A DNA stretch of 64,000 nucleotides from JASGKO01 sp049840595 (GCA_049840595.1 JASGKO010000041.1:186001-250000), one strand, 5' to 3'; positions 8,862 through 17,671 are shown, numbered from the stretch's first letter. Notes: a model not told the origin generated them from the sequence alone. A program made the numbers and translations.

Positions 8862-9478
8862 GAGGAGATGGGGGACTGTTTCACGACTCCGCGCGCCGCT
8901 GCAACCAGCAGATTGCAACTTTCTGCGCACCACAGAGGAAGCGCGGCCCCATCAGAGACCGGGGTGAATTTTTCCGGGGGCAGCGTGGATACCGGAACGC
9001 CCGGCTCCAGCGTCCACCGGATCGTCTTCAGGCACTTTTCGTCCTGGCAAAAGTCGCCGACCAGCGCATCCGCCTGCTCCGTCGTAATCTGCCTGGTGAT
9101 CGCATACATGCCGCTCTGCCGGTTCACCGTCGCGCGCAGGCAGGTCGCCGGGAGCCGCTGCGCCTTCCACGCCACGTAGCTGCCGAGCATCGCAGGATAG
9201 AAATGGTCGAGCGCGCGGCGCAGTTCCTCCAGCGTCCCCACCGTGAGCTTCCAGCCGTGGCGCAGATTCGGCGCGGTTTTGAGCGGGCGATAATTCCCCG
9301 CCTCATCCACCAGCGAGAGATGGCGCGCCGCTTCCGCATCGGTGAAATTTTCGAGCCCGGCCTTCCCGAGATCGTCCACATGGCACAGTTCATATTGCCC
9401 ACCGATGGCGATTTGTCCGATGCGATTTCCTCCGGCAGCCAGCCAGTCGGCGAGAGTGGGCAGGATCATGCGGGTCAC
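8858..9478 (-). CDS. DR2241-type 4Fe-4S cluster-binding protein
   Basis: A 206-residue protein matching the iron-sulfur half of Deinococcus DR2241, a two-part protein in which this domain is fused to a CbiX chelatase. Cluster ligands are probably the cysteines in CQDEKC (near residue 145) and CAESCN (near residue 190). The N-terminal part (LADWLAAGGNRIGQIAIGG...CHVDD) resembles the stabilising domain. Here the chelatase and Fe-S parts are separate genes that overlap by four bases, upstream gene first. The family assignment is from memory of domain layout. The role is not established; redox sensing or handling of the metallated tetrapyrrole is the usual suggestion. Confidence 0.7.
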   Translation of the reverse strand: MTRMILPTLADWLAAGGNRIGQIAIGGQYELCHVDDLGKAGLENFTDAEAARHLSLVDEAGNYRPLKTAPNLRHGWKLTVGTLEELRRALDHFYPAMLGSYVAWKAQRLPATCLRATVNRQSGMYAITRQITTEQADALVGDFCQDEKCLKTIRWTLEPGVPVSTLPPEKFTPVSDGAALPLWCAESCNLLVAAARGVVKQSPISS

Positions 9479-10287
9479 GCGGCACTGGTCCCATCAAAAG
9501 CGGTTACCTGATCGAGGATCACCTCGGCAAAGAGCGGCTCCGTCCCAATCGCGCTCGCGTAGTAGAGCCGCTTGCCCTGCAACGAATACGGGTTGTGCTT
9601 GAACACCTCGTGCTGGTTCGCGCTGATCGCCCCCATCGACTCGGGGGCAATCCCCAGCAGCACCGGGATGTCCTCGTAGCTGTGCAATCCATCCGCGATG
9701 AAAAACGGGACCACCACCACGTTCGGCTGCGTCGCCAGCTTTGCCCAATCGGCAATCAGCGGCGGCTCCTCCATGTAGGCGTTGAAGACCTCCGCATACA
9801 GCCCCCGCTCGCGAATCGTCGCCACCTCGCGTTTCGCCGCAATCGCGGAGTTATCGTTCAGATCGGTCCCATGCCCCACGATGAAAAGACTCGTCTCCGC
9901 CGGGTTCACCCCCGGCGCCGCCTGCGCCGCCCGATGCAGCAGCAGCTCCGTCACCCGCGCATGGTTCCCCACCGGTTCGCAATACTTCAGCGTCCGCCCG
10001 GCCTTCACCGTCACGCGCCCCTCCAGTTCCAGCTCCCGCGGAATCACCTTCTGCGTGAAATACCCTTCGCTGATAAAATTCGGCACGATGTAAACGTCCT
10101 CGCTCTCCACCATGTGCAGCACCTGCCGCAAGCTCGGCTCCTCCTTCCAAAACGCGCACGCCACCTCCGCAAACACCCCGCGCTCCCGAATCGCCTGCGC
10201 ATGATCCAGCGTCGGCGCGCTGGAATCCGGATTCAGCGTCGAGCCGTGCCCGACGATAATGAGTGCGCTCTGCGGTTTGGGAGTCAT
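9475..10287 (-). CDS. cbiX: CbiX-type sirohydrochlorin chelatase, duplicated domain
   Basis: A 270-residue class II chelatase with two homologous halves, each opening with the same strand-plus-His motif: ALIIVGHGSTLN and SLFIVGHGTDLN. These histidines coordinate the metal inserted into sirohydrochlorin, Co for cobalamin or Fe for siroheme; the choice is not decidable here. Active sites of this family act in the cytoplasm. The start MTPKPQSALIIV is preferred to a Met thirteen codons upstream because it fits the first beta strand. It is the first gene of a coupled run with the DR2241-type Fe-S protein and the amidohydrolase. No other cobalamin or siroheme gene is nearby. Confidence 0.88.
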   Translation of the reverse strand: MTPKPQSALIIVGHGSTLNPDSSAPTLDHAQAIRERGVFAEVACAFWKEEPSLRQVLHMVESEDVYIVPNFISEGYFTQKVIPRELELEGRVTVKAGRTLKYCEPVGNHARVTELLLHRAAQAAPGVNPAETSLFIVGHGTDLNDNSAIAAKREVATIRERGLYAEVFNAYMEEPPLIADWAKLATQPNVVVVPFFIADGLHSYEDIPVLLGIAPESMGAISANQHEVFKHNPYSLQGKRLYYASAIGTEPLFAEVILDQVTAFDGTSAA

Positions 10288-10365
10288 GGTCGCTTCCAAG
10301 ATGGGTGAACCGCCGCAGGGGTTCAAATGTTTTGTCCGCGGTTCCGGATCAGGCGGGGCATTTGG

Positions 10366-10683
10366 ATGAGCAACAATGCTATCGCCAGACCACCTTCACC
10401 TCGGCCTACAATTCAGCCAAGCGAACGTGATCCCAGCGATCCATGGTATCGACGACTTCTTGGTCTGATCCCCAGAGAAGAATCACCGAAGTCCACTGCG
10501 GGATGGGTGGACCACCTTCCCCGGAATCTCCGCGCTCATCGTGGTGTAGATGAGATTTTGCAAAGGGATCACACAGGAGCGGGGCAGATAATGGAGAATA
10601 ATTACCTTCTTCTTTTACTCAAAGCTCTCTTCCCGATCTTGATCGAATTTGCTCCAATAGTTAATGTCGCGATCAAGATCTGA
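10366..10683 (+). CDS. Small hypothetical protein beside the STAND gene (uncertain)
   Basis: A possible 105-residue protein starting MSNNAIARPPSPRP. The central segment DPWYRRLLGLIP...GWVDHLPRNLRAHRGVDEILQ faintly resembles short antitoxin-like proteins, and the end is hydrophobic (LLLLLKALFPILIEFAPIV). Its last 69 bases overlap the 3' end of the convergent STAND gene. I do not recognise a family. It may be a degraded remnant or a chance reading frame; it is listed because it is the only candidate gene in the gap before the defence-like gene. Confidence 0.3.
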   Translation: MSNNAIARPPSPRPTIQPSERDPSDPWYRRLLGLIPREESPKSTAGWVDHLPRNLRAHRGVDEILQRDHTGAGQIMENNYLLLLLKALFPILIEFAPIVNVAIKI

Positions 10684-13600
10684 CAGGCCATCGACTACCC
10701 AACAACGTACGTCTTCCCCAAAGAGTTCGATAAGTTTCTGCAATTCAGCCTTCCTCCGAGATAGGATTGAGGCGAATGATCCACCTCGATTCACTTCTAA
10801 TCGCTTCCTAAAGCTGCCCAAAAAGAGCATCTTATCGGGCGCGTTGGTGAGTAATGAAAGAAAGAGTGGAGACAGAAGCGAACCGTCCTCAAGTTGGCTT
10901 GGGCTGAACATATTGATCGTTTCGCCGAGTCTTGGATATCGCAGACTAGGGGCCAGAGATGCCCATTCGAACAAGATTTTTGGGGAAACGCTTTCGACCG
11001 CCGTGCCGCCATTCAGGTCGCATTGCAAAAAAGAACGAGAAGGGATTTCCGAGAGAAGGAAGATATCAAGGGCGACGAATGGGTGAACCTCAAAAAGTGC
11101 GACCAACGTAGCTCGACAATGATGGTATCCGAGATACGCCGTCTGCAATTCCGCCATAATCCGTTCGCAAACGCCAATTGCACTTTTCCTTCCATCTTCC
11201 CCCATGAGGCAAATTCGGGCGACAGCTTGATGAGCATAATCATTGTGGTCGTTTGTTTTCGAAAAATTGACGTGCAAAAGGAGTTTCCGGCCCGCTTCGA
11301 TAAGTCTGGGAAACTGTTTCGATTCCTCGTTCTTGCCGTTGAAATACATTTGAAAGATATCAAGTGCGACCTCCACTCCATCTCGGAGTTCACCAATGTC
11401 TTCAAGCAGGGGAGCCAAATCACCTGGCGAGGAATTTTGAATCGATCCATTCGCGATCGAATGGAAGTTTCGGGATACAAGCACCCCTTTTTTGATCGCT
11501 CGTCTTAGGCGAGGGATCCCCTCCCCCTCAAGTCCCACCGATCTTTGAAAATAGGGAAGAAATTCGACGAGATCGCTATCGTCCATGACGGATTCCAAAA
11601 GATCCGATACCAAAGTCGAATTCTGCGGTATCGCACCACATAAGAAGCCCCCCATTACTGTTGCGTCTCGCGCCTTTGGATCTGCCTTGCAAAAGGCACG
11701 ACGTATTTCCGTCCACATTTGCCAAAAATCAATAACCCCTTCTCCTAATCCGACACCAAAAACAAACGCCCGGATCGAGTGTTGGGAAGAGATTAGTTCA
11801 TCTAAAAACTGGAGGCGAGTGGTGTCGTGATTTGCCAAAACGCGACCAAGACTCTGGGCCTTTTTATTCAGCTTTATCCAAGATTTCTCTGGGTCTCCAT
11901 TGTCTTCCTCTCCATCAGACACATCCAGACCGCTTGGATGGCGGTTCAAAACATACGCTCTCGCTTCATCCAGTAGATTAGACGGCTTCAATCGATCTAC
12001 GAGAGAAATGAGCCGCCCGCGCACTTCTTCCGGCATCTTTTCTCCATCGTAATGGAGAGCACTTCGGCATGCAATCCACCCTTGAATCCACGCCCCGCCT
12101 TCAAGTAGCATTGTAGAAATACGCTCCAATGCATCTCGACTAGAGGGGTAATGCCAAAGACCTCTCAAATGATTAGCGATTAGAGAACGGGTATCTAGAA
12201 AAGGAGCCAATTCCGCCGCCAAAGCGATTGCATTCGCATACCAATCCATAATGTCTTGCGAACTACTGGGATGCCATCCCCAATCTCGGGAACGTGCACC
12301 GAAATTCGGCTGTTCGCTCAACATTACCGAATTAGTCTGAAGCATTGCTTCCAGTGCAATGGAAGCACAGCGCAACTCCTCATCACTCTTCCTTCTTATT
12401 AGCTCGCGAATCACTGCACGACGTTGCTCAGGCGTCGCGTGTGTGCATGATCCTTGTGGGTAGAAAAACTGACGGAAAACATTCAAGCCCGAGTTGATGT
12501 TATTGTTGTCCGGTTCTTTTCCAACAAATCGCGCCAGCAGGATCGCGCCAGCCTCAAACAGCTCAGAAGAGAACATTAACGATCGGAGCAACCGTATCCA
12601 TTGGTTACCTAGCGAATACGAGGATATAACTCGTGAACTCACGGGTGTCTTTAGCACTTCCTCAATTCTCGCAAAAGTAGCCTCGGGGAGAATGGGAGCA
12701 ATGTCGGCAACAATGTCCATTCTCTCGTCTTCCGGGCTAAATAGATCGCCAAAGGGGCCATCAGGTCTCAGCCATCTATCGGCAACGATTTGAGCAAATT
12801 TCGAGTCATGAAGATAACTCAATCGCCTAGTAAGTGATTTGAACATTCGTGGAGGTAGCTCAACGCAAAATTTGTCAAAATGATTGGCTGGAATTCGCTC
12901 CAAAGCCCGGGAGGCGAGCGGGTTCGCAATAGCTTGGGGAAGGATTGCTCGCCACCGCCCCCTTGACTGAACGACTCCACGTCTTTTCATTTCGGCCAGA
13001 GCTTCGTAAAACTCGATCGCACCTGTACCACTGATTATTCCCAAGGCAGCAAGTTCACCTTTCAACGAAACATCTTCCCCATCAATGGAATATAAAAGAG
13101 ATAGCTCTTCAGCCGCTTTCAAGAGCGTCTGGTTTGGAAGATTGCGCTGCCAAAAAATGCGCTCAAACAAGTTTTTGCTTTTCAGACTTCCAAGCGCTTC
13201 CCCTTTGCCAATCGTTTCCGCGAGCACAGCCGCCACGCGAAAGTTTCCATCGCTAAAGTCGGCTATTTTTTGACTGTCGAGTTGTGAAACGTTTGGAAAG
13301 CTCTGCCTGATCCACTCGACGACAATTTCACGCGATGAGGATTGCATTCGGAACACTTCGGTAAGCTCCGGTTCGTCCCCTCCCACATCATATTCGACAG
13401 TGAGGAGACTTACCAAGCTGTCTTCGGCAGCGCACAAGCGGGTGAGTTCAGTATGCGTGTCAGGATTACAGTTATCAACGATGAGGATTGTTCGTTGACG
13501 ATCACTAATCAGATTCCGAACCATGTCACGCGCGGTGGGATTTGGCGCTTCTGAATAATCGGTATAAAGAGAAATACTTGGATCCAGTGAATTCTCCCCG

Positions 13601-14364
13601 ACACTCTCCTCAAACAATGCTTGAACGAAACGGGTTTTGCCGACACCCGACATTCCAATGAGACGAATGCACTTACCTGGAAGCAATAACATTTCGCGGA
13701 ATTTTGAAATGCCTTCCTTCACAGAAAGTCGCTGAGTTGAATGGCTCCGCTCTTCCGACAAACAGGCGTGATCATCGAGGAGGAATTCTTTCGTGCGCTG
13801 GCTTCCACTCCAATCGTTTACGTTACTCCATCCCGCAATCGGCCTCCCTACCCGAGTCCGCAGCCATGAAACCAATCCAGGATATTCATTAACCCATGTG
13901 GCGAGACGATCACGATCGTAAAAATCTGTATATAACTTCTCCGCGTTAGGAATGTCCCGGATCGCATCACGCATAGCTTGGCGCCGGTTTCTTAGCGCGG
14001 CATCGGCAAGCGATCCTTTTGAACTCACGATGATGTATGCTCCTGATTCCGCAATGAGACTACGAATTGAGTTCCTCAACCCTTTGGGACACATCTCTTT
14101 CAGGATCGCGCTTCTCGAAAAGCTTGAAGCTTTAACTTGAAATCCAGTAAGTCGTTTAGGAACAAAATCTGGGTTTGTTAACGCTCGATTACAGGCGACT
14201 CGAACATCAATTCCTCCATCAGGAGCGTCTTGGTTCCCACCTGCTGTAACGGAAGAAATTGGTGAACCATTCCTTCGCAATTCTGAAACAGCCAAACGGT
14301 AGACGATCTGTCGCAGATCTTCATCTCCAAGCTTGCACACATCGTCTCCGCTGATTTCCAACAT
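10615..14364 (-). CDS. Mrr-like nuclease fused to a STAND NTPase, putative anti-phage defence protein
   Basis: A 1249-residue protein. Residues 1-170 look like a PD-(D/E)XK (Mrr-like) nuclease: APDGGIDVRV supplies the acidic residue (D53) and GFQVKAS the QxK pair (Q76, K78), followed by IIVSSKG. A P-loop NTPase follows: Walker A GMSGVGKT at 237-244 and Walker B RTILIVDNCNP at about 291-301. The remaining 600-700 residues are helical, without recognised motifs, and would be the sensor. This nuclease-NTPase-sensor order is that of Avs-type antiviral STAND proteins, in which phage-protein binding triggers oligomerisation and DNA degradation. I recall similar uncharacterised proteins of about 1250 residues but cannot name a studied member. 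It is a lone gene in a visibly lower-GC block, which suggests transfer. Confidence 0.8.
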   Translation of the reverse strand: MLEISGDDVCKLGDEDLRQIVYRLAVSELRRNGSPISSVTAGGNQDAPDGGIDVRVACNRALTNPDFVPKRLTGFQVKASSFSRSAILKEMCPKGLRNSIRSLIAESGAYIIVSSKGSLADAALRNRRQAMRDAIRDIPNAEKLYTDFYDRDRLATWVNEYPGLVSWLRTRVGRPIAGWSNVNDWSGSQRTKEFLLDDHACLSEERSHSTQRLSVKEGISKFREMLLLPGKCIRLIGMSGVGKTRFVQALFEESVGENSLDPSISLYTDYSEAPNPTARDMVRNLISDRQRTILIVDNCNPDTHTELTRLCAAEDSLVSLLTVEYDVGGDEPELTEVFRMQSSSREIVVEWIRQSFPNVSQLDSQKIADFSDGNFRVAAVLAETIGKGEALGSLKSKNLFERIFWQRNLPNQTLLKAAEELSLLYSIDGEDVSLKGELAALGIISGTGAIEFYEALAEMKRRGVVQSRGRWRAILPQAIANPLASRALERIPANHFDKFCVELPPRMFKSLTRRLSYLHDSKFAQIVADRWLRPDGPFGDLFSPEDERMDIVADIAPILPEATFARIEEVLKTPVSSRVISSYSLGNQWIRLLRSLMFSSELFEAGAILLARFVGKEPDNNNINSGLNVFRQFFYPQGSCTHATPEQRRAVIRELIRRKSDEELRCASIALEAMLQTNSVMLSEQPNFGARSRDWGWHPSSSQDIMDWYANAIALAAELAPFLDTRSLIANHLRGLWHYPSSRDALERISTMLLEGGAWIQGWIACRSALHYDGEKMPEEVRGRLISLVDRLKPSNLLDEARAYVLNRHPSGLDVSDGEEDNGDPEKSWIKLNKKAQSLGRVLANHDTTRLQFLDELISSQHSIRAFVFGVGLGEGVIDFWQMWTEIRRAFCKADPKARDATVMGGFLCGAIPQNSTLVSDLLESVMDDSDLVEFLPYFQRSVGLEGEGIPRLRRAIKKGVLVSRNFHSIANGSIQNSSPGDLAPLLEDIGELRDGVEVALDIFQMYFNGKNEESKQFPRLIEAGRKLLLHVNFSKTNDHNDYAHQAVARICLMGEDGRKSAIGVCERIMAELQTAYLGYHHCRATLVALFEVHPFVALDIFLLSEIPSRSFLQCDLNGGTAVESVSPKILFEWASLAPSLRYPRLGETINMFSPSQLEDGSLLSPLFLSLLTNAPDKMLFLGSFRKRLEVNRGGSFASILSRRKAELQKLIELFGEDVRCWVVDGLSDLDRDINYWSKFDQDREESFE

Positions 14365-14728
14365 GCTGATATTAATGATTCATGCGGATGTGAATTCGAG
14401 GGGATTTTTTAATATCGCTTCCAAGAAATAATTAGAGCAGTTATCGAAAGTAGATTTCCTAGGAACATCGAAGGCTTTCAGACGATGGACTTGAACGACA
14501 AGCCGGAAGCCCGTTTCCACCGAAACCAAGTGAAGTGCAACTGGGGCACGAGCGGTTCTGGGATCTAAATGGATGGAGCTGTTTTGGATCGGCGGCCAGG
14601 ATGGCCGCCCTACAACCTTGGAAGGCGAAGCGACAACGGAAGGCACATCGGGGGGAAAGGGCCGGTTCCGAAGAGGATTGGAAAACTCAATCGTTTGAAC
14701 GACCTCTTATCTTCGATCGGAGCAAGCG
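14365..14728. other. Gene-free stretch upstream of the STAND gene
   Basis: About 360 bases with no convincing gene. The first 180 are AT-richer, like the STAND gene, and probably contain its promoter; the rest returns to host composition. The palindrome GGCGGCC-AGGAT-GGCCGCC lies at 14591-14609. The boundary of the putative transferred block is probably near here, but I see no tRNA, integrase or direct-repeat attachment site. Confidence 0.5.
14591..14609. repeat. REP-like palindrome
   Basis: Perfect seven-base arms GGCGGCC/GGCCGCC around AGGAT, next to the right edge of the low-GC block. One of several short GC-rich palindromes in intergenic DNA of this window. Confidence 0.5.
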
Positions 14729-15081
14729 TCAGGCCTTCGATTTTTGGGCGATCCGGATGGTGAATTTCCAGCCGTCGTCCCAATTATCGATCCTGATTTC
14801 GAGAGAAAAGGGGCCGGGGTGTCCTTTGGGTTTGCAGTCGAATTCGTAGGGAGGAATTCGGACTCCAACGCCGACCTCGCCCTGGATGACCTCAATGCTG
14901 CACGGGCCAAGGCGAAGGGCTCCGCCGACGCGGGCGAGGTCGAAGGAACGATTATCACCTGTAAAAGCTCGGGCGCGGAGGAGGAGAGGTGGGCGGCAAC
15001 CTCGTTCCAACCGATGCTTCCACCGGCATGAGAAATGGGCGCGAGCGCCAGGAAAATGAGGAGGGCGATGATGGGTTTCAC
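14729..15081 (-). pseudogene. Small secreted protein, frameshifted
   Basis: From a GTG start the frame reads VKPIIALLIFLALAPISHAGG, a good signal peptide with an Ala-x-Ala-type cleavage site, then WNEVAAHLSSSAPE. That frame then degenerates into low-quality sequence, while the neighbouring frame continues FTGDNRSFDLARVGGALRLGP...FSLEIRIDNWDDGWKFTIRIAQKSKA to its stop. A single-base shift between about 14965 and 15000 joins the halves into a mature protein of roughly 95 residues. It could be a sequencing indel or real decay next to the transferred block. Family not recognised. Confidence 0.5.
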
Positions 15082-15422
15082 GTGGAGCGATTCAATCTTC
15101 CGTTCAATGGTTGCTGGCGGCAAGTTGGAACGCACGAAAGTCGGTCGGGGCTCCGTAGGGCGGGGGGCAGCCCCGGGGCGTTGCCTCGAGTTCGGACTAT
15201 GCCGCCCTTAATACTAAAATTCGGAGAGGGAATAGGCGTAAATTGCAACGAGCGCTGCATGCCACTATTATAGGCTCCCTCAACTGCATTACGCTTCGCT
15301 CATTCCGTTCGGAATGACGGCTTCGTGGGGCAGCCGATCCAAATTCATCGGAGAGGCGTCGTCCGAAAATCTCGAGCCGCGTTTCGCGTGGAAATGAGGA
15401 GGGGATGCGCTAGTTTGGCAGC
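15082..15422. other. Gene-free stretch with a degenerate dispersed repeat
   Basis: About 340 bases without a gene. Positions 15150-15215 hold a degenerate copy (AGCCCCGGGGCGTTGCC and TATGCCGCCCTTA) of the repeat seen in better form near 49.3-49.5 kb. The promoter for the downstream L,D-transpeptidase gene should lie in the last part, but no clear -35/-10 pair was recognised. Confidence 0.45.
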
Positions 15423-16160
15423 ATGTTTCGCTGGTTGATGCCGCTCTGCGGCCTGCTTCTTGGTTCTCACCTGCTGTTGGCGGCGGATGCGTCGCAGCTC
15501 GTGGTGGGAATTGCGCCGGATTGGAATTCGATGCACGGCCAGCTCTGGCTGTGTGAGCGCAAGGGGGATGCCTGGCAGGTGGCGCAGGGGCCGTTTGACG
15601 TGCTCTTCGGCAAAAACGGGCTGGCTTGGGGACGGGGCGTGCGCGGGCAGGAGGAGAAAGGGCTGCACAAGGTGGAGAAGGACAAGCGGGCTCCGGCGGG
15701 CGTGTTTCGGATCGGGACGGTTTACACCTACGATGCGGCGCTGCCCAAGGGCTCGGACTATCCGTTTCATCAGGTGACGGCGGCGGATGCGTGGATCGAT
15801 AATCCCGCGCTGCCGAATTACAACCAGCACGTGGTGGTGGACCTGAAGAATCCGCCGCCGTGGTATGAGAAGGAGAAGATGCGGCTGAACGATCCGGCCT
15901 ATCACTGGCTGGTGGAAATCCGGGCCAATGCGGACCAGCCGGTGGCGGGCGAAGGCAGCGCGATCTTTTTCCACATTCGCCGCGGGGAAACGAAGCCGAC
16001 TGCCGGGTGTACGACGATGGAGCAAGCGAACTTGGTGCGGCTGATTACCTGGCTGCGGCGCGGGGAAAATCCGCACTATGTGCTGTTGCCCCGCGCGGAG
16101 TATGCGGCGAAGCAGCAGGCGTGGGATTTGCCGCCGTTGAAGATGTTGCCGGGGCAGTAG
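15423..16160 (+). CDS. L,D-transpeptidase (YkuD/YafK-like), exported
   Basis: A 245-residue protein with an N-terminal signal peptide (MFRWLMPLCGLLLGSHLLLAADA) and a YkuD-like catalytic region. The key motif is IFFHIRRGE...TAGCTTM, with His184 and the nucleophile Cys196 in the characteristic S/T-x-G-C-T context. Such enzymes form 3-3 crosslinks in peptidoglycan or attach proteins to it in the periplasm. The spacing (PAGVFRIGTVYTYDAALPKG...YPFHQVT) fits the YafK-like branch, where the enzyme may instead cleave or amidate. It stands alone, with palindromic repeats downstream. Confidence 0.82.
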   Translation: MFRWLMPLCGLLLGSHLLLAADASQLVVGIAPDWNSMHGQLWLCERKGDAWQVAQGPFDVLFGKNGLAWGRGVRGQEEKGLHKVEKDKRAPAGVFRIGTVYTYDAALPKGSDYPFHQVTAADAWIDNPALPNYNQHVVVDLKNPPPWYEKEKMRLNDPAYHWLVEIRANADQPVAGEGSAIFFHIRRGETKPTAGCTTMEQANLVRLITWLRRGENPHYVLLPRAEYAAKQQAWDLPPLKMLPGQ

Positions 16161-16187
16161 GGAAAGATTGGGCTGCGCGTTGGGAAC

Positions 16188-16231
16188 GGCGAGACGTGTC
16201 TCGCCGGGAGAAAGCGGCGACGTGTCGCCGC
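16188..16231. repeat. Pair of REP-like palindromes
   Basis: Two 18-base palindromes with a shared GT centre, GGCGAGAC-GT-GTCTCGCC and GCGGCGAC-GT-GTCGCCGC, eight bases apart, in the gap between the L,D-transpeptidase and tatA. They resemble the paired palindromes of REP elements and could end or protect the upstream transcript. Confidence 0.55.
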
Positions 16232-16406
16232 AGTCCAAGGGCGCGGAGACCGAGGAGGGCTGGACCTGGTTTACGAGGAAAACGGGAAACCTGATCGCCG
16301 AAGGCCAACTATTCCTCTCAACGCTCAACCCTCAACTCTCAACCTTCTGAAGTGAGCTTTTCTTTGCAACCCCCTCCATTGGGTGGTAGTTACATCTATA
16401 GAACCT

Positions 16407-16688
16407 ATGTATTCCCTTGCCGCTCTTAACAACCTGTTTGGAATGGATGCGATCTGGCTGTTGCTGATCTGCCTCCTGTTATTCGGCGCGAAGAAGCTTC
16501 CCGAGCTCGCTCGGGGCATGGGCCAGGCGATCCGTGAATTCAACAAGGCGAAGGACGAGTTGACCAATGAGATCAACAAGCCCTCCCAGCCGGTGGCTGA
16601 GTTGACGGTGCAAAAACCTGCCGACCAGCAGGAACACCGCCCGGGCCAGCCCACGACCGCCCCGGCTCCCGAAAAGACCGAGGTCTAA
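16407..16688 (+). CDS. tatA: Sec-independent translocase subunit TatA/TatE
   Basis: A 93-residue TatA-family protein: a short N-terminus, one membrane helix (DAIWLLLICLLLFG), the conserved hinge FGAKKLPELARGMGQAIREF, an amphipathic helix and a charged Gln/Pro-rich tail. TatA oligomers form the passage through which folded twin-arginine proteins cross the inner membrane. I chose MYSLAALNNLFGMD as the start, since the eight residues before it are not helix-like. No tatC lies nearby, so the rest of the system is elsewhere. Nineteen bases separate it from the exported nuclease/phosphatase gene. Confidence 0.9.
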   Translation: MYSLAALNNLFGMDAIWLLLICLLLFGAKKLPELARGMGQAIREFNKAKDELTNEINKPSQPVAELTVQKPADQQEHRPGQPTTAPAPEKTEV

Positions 16689-16707
16689 GCCTGCCGCGCT
16701 GTTTCCC

Positions 16708-17599
16708 ATGCGATCCTGCTTTCGTCTCGTAGCCGGGTTGGTGGGGGCTACTCTGATGAATGGCCTGGTCGAGGCGGCTCCGCCGGAAGCTCACGGTGGT
16801 GAGCTACAATCTGGAGAACTATCTCGTGATGCCGCGCCAAGGGGAGCTGGCACCGAAGCCCGAGGAGGAAAAGGACGCGGTGGTCAAAATCATTGCCAAT
16901 CTCAAGCCGGACCTGCTCGGCGTGTGCGAGATGGGCGACGAGGAGCAATTCAAGGATTTCCAAAAACGCCTCGCGGCGGCGGGCCTCACTTTCAAGGATA
17001 CAGAATACGTGACCGGCGAGGGCGAGGACAACGTGCGCCATGTGGCACTGCTCAGCAAATTTCCCATCGTGAGCCGCCAGTCGGTGACGAATCCCGGCTA
17101 TCAGCTCGGCGGCCATGAGTTGAAGGTCCAGCGCGGGTTTCTCGATGTGACGGTGCAGGTGAACCAGGATTTCCAGTTGCGGCTGGTCGGCGCGCATCTC
17201 AAGTCGAAGCGCCCGGTGCCCGAGGGCGAGGAATTGATGCGGCGCAACGAGGCCCACCTGCTGCGCGAGCATGTGGACGCGATTCTCACCACGGCTGCGA
17301 AGACGAAGCTGCTCCTCTTCGGCGACTACAACGACACCCGCAACGAAGCGGCGATCCAGGAAGTGATCGGCGCCCGTGGCGCCAGCCATCTCACCGACCT
17401 CTCGCTCGCCGACGATCACGGCGAACGCTGGACGGAATACTGGGGCGCGGCCGATGTATATTCGCGAATCGACTACTTTTTCGCCAGCCCGGCCCTCCTG
17501 CCGCTGGTGGACAAGGAGCAATCCTACATCGACCGGTCACCCGACTGGGCAAAGGGCAGCGATCACCGGGCGATCGTCACGCACTTGCGCCTGGAGTAG
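16708..17599 (+). CDS. Exported endonuclease/exonuclease/phosphatase-family protein, frameshifted after the signal peptide
   Basis: An EEP-fold phosphoesterase of about 296 residues. Family motifs are KLTVVSYNLENY, LLGVCEMGDEEQF (metal-binding Glu), LVGAHLKSK, LLLFGDYNDTRN and GSDHRAIVTHL. Targets of this fold range from nucleic acids to phospholipids; the target here cannot be named. The N-terminal signal peptide (MRSCFRLVAGLVGATLMNGLVEAAPP) and the catalytic domain lie in different frames; a one-base shift near 16785-16800 joins them. A shorter start inside the second frame (MAWSRRLRRKLTVV) would give an intact but leaderless protein. I prefer the secreted, frameshifted version. Confidence 0.78.
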
Positions 17600-17617
17600 A
17601 GGAAAGACGCTGGCGCC

Positions 17618-17634
17618 ACGGCCCGGTGGGCCGT
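17618..17634. repeat. REP-like palindrome, family A
   Basis: ACGGCCC-GGT-GGGCCGT, with the same seven-base arms as the palindromes inside both ends of the inverted-repeat element at 38.17-38.38 kb (there with a TGT/ACA centre). It is one of three copies of this motif in the window. Confidence 0.6.
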
Positions 17635-17671
17635 TAAGGAAACGGCTGCCATGAAATCACCAAAACCGGAT

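Noticed and set aside
14380..14646. An 88-codon minus-strand frame upstream of the STAND gene
   Set aside because: It crosses the GGCGGCC palindrome and a change in base composition and shows no protein-like pattern.
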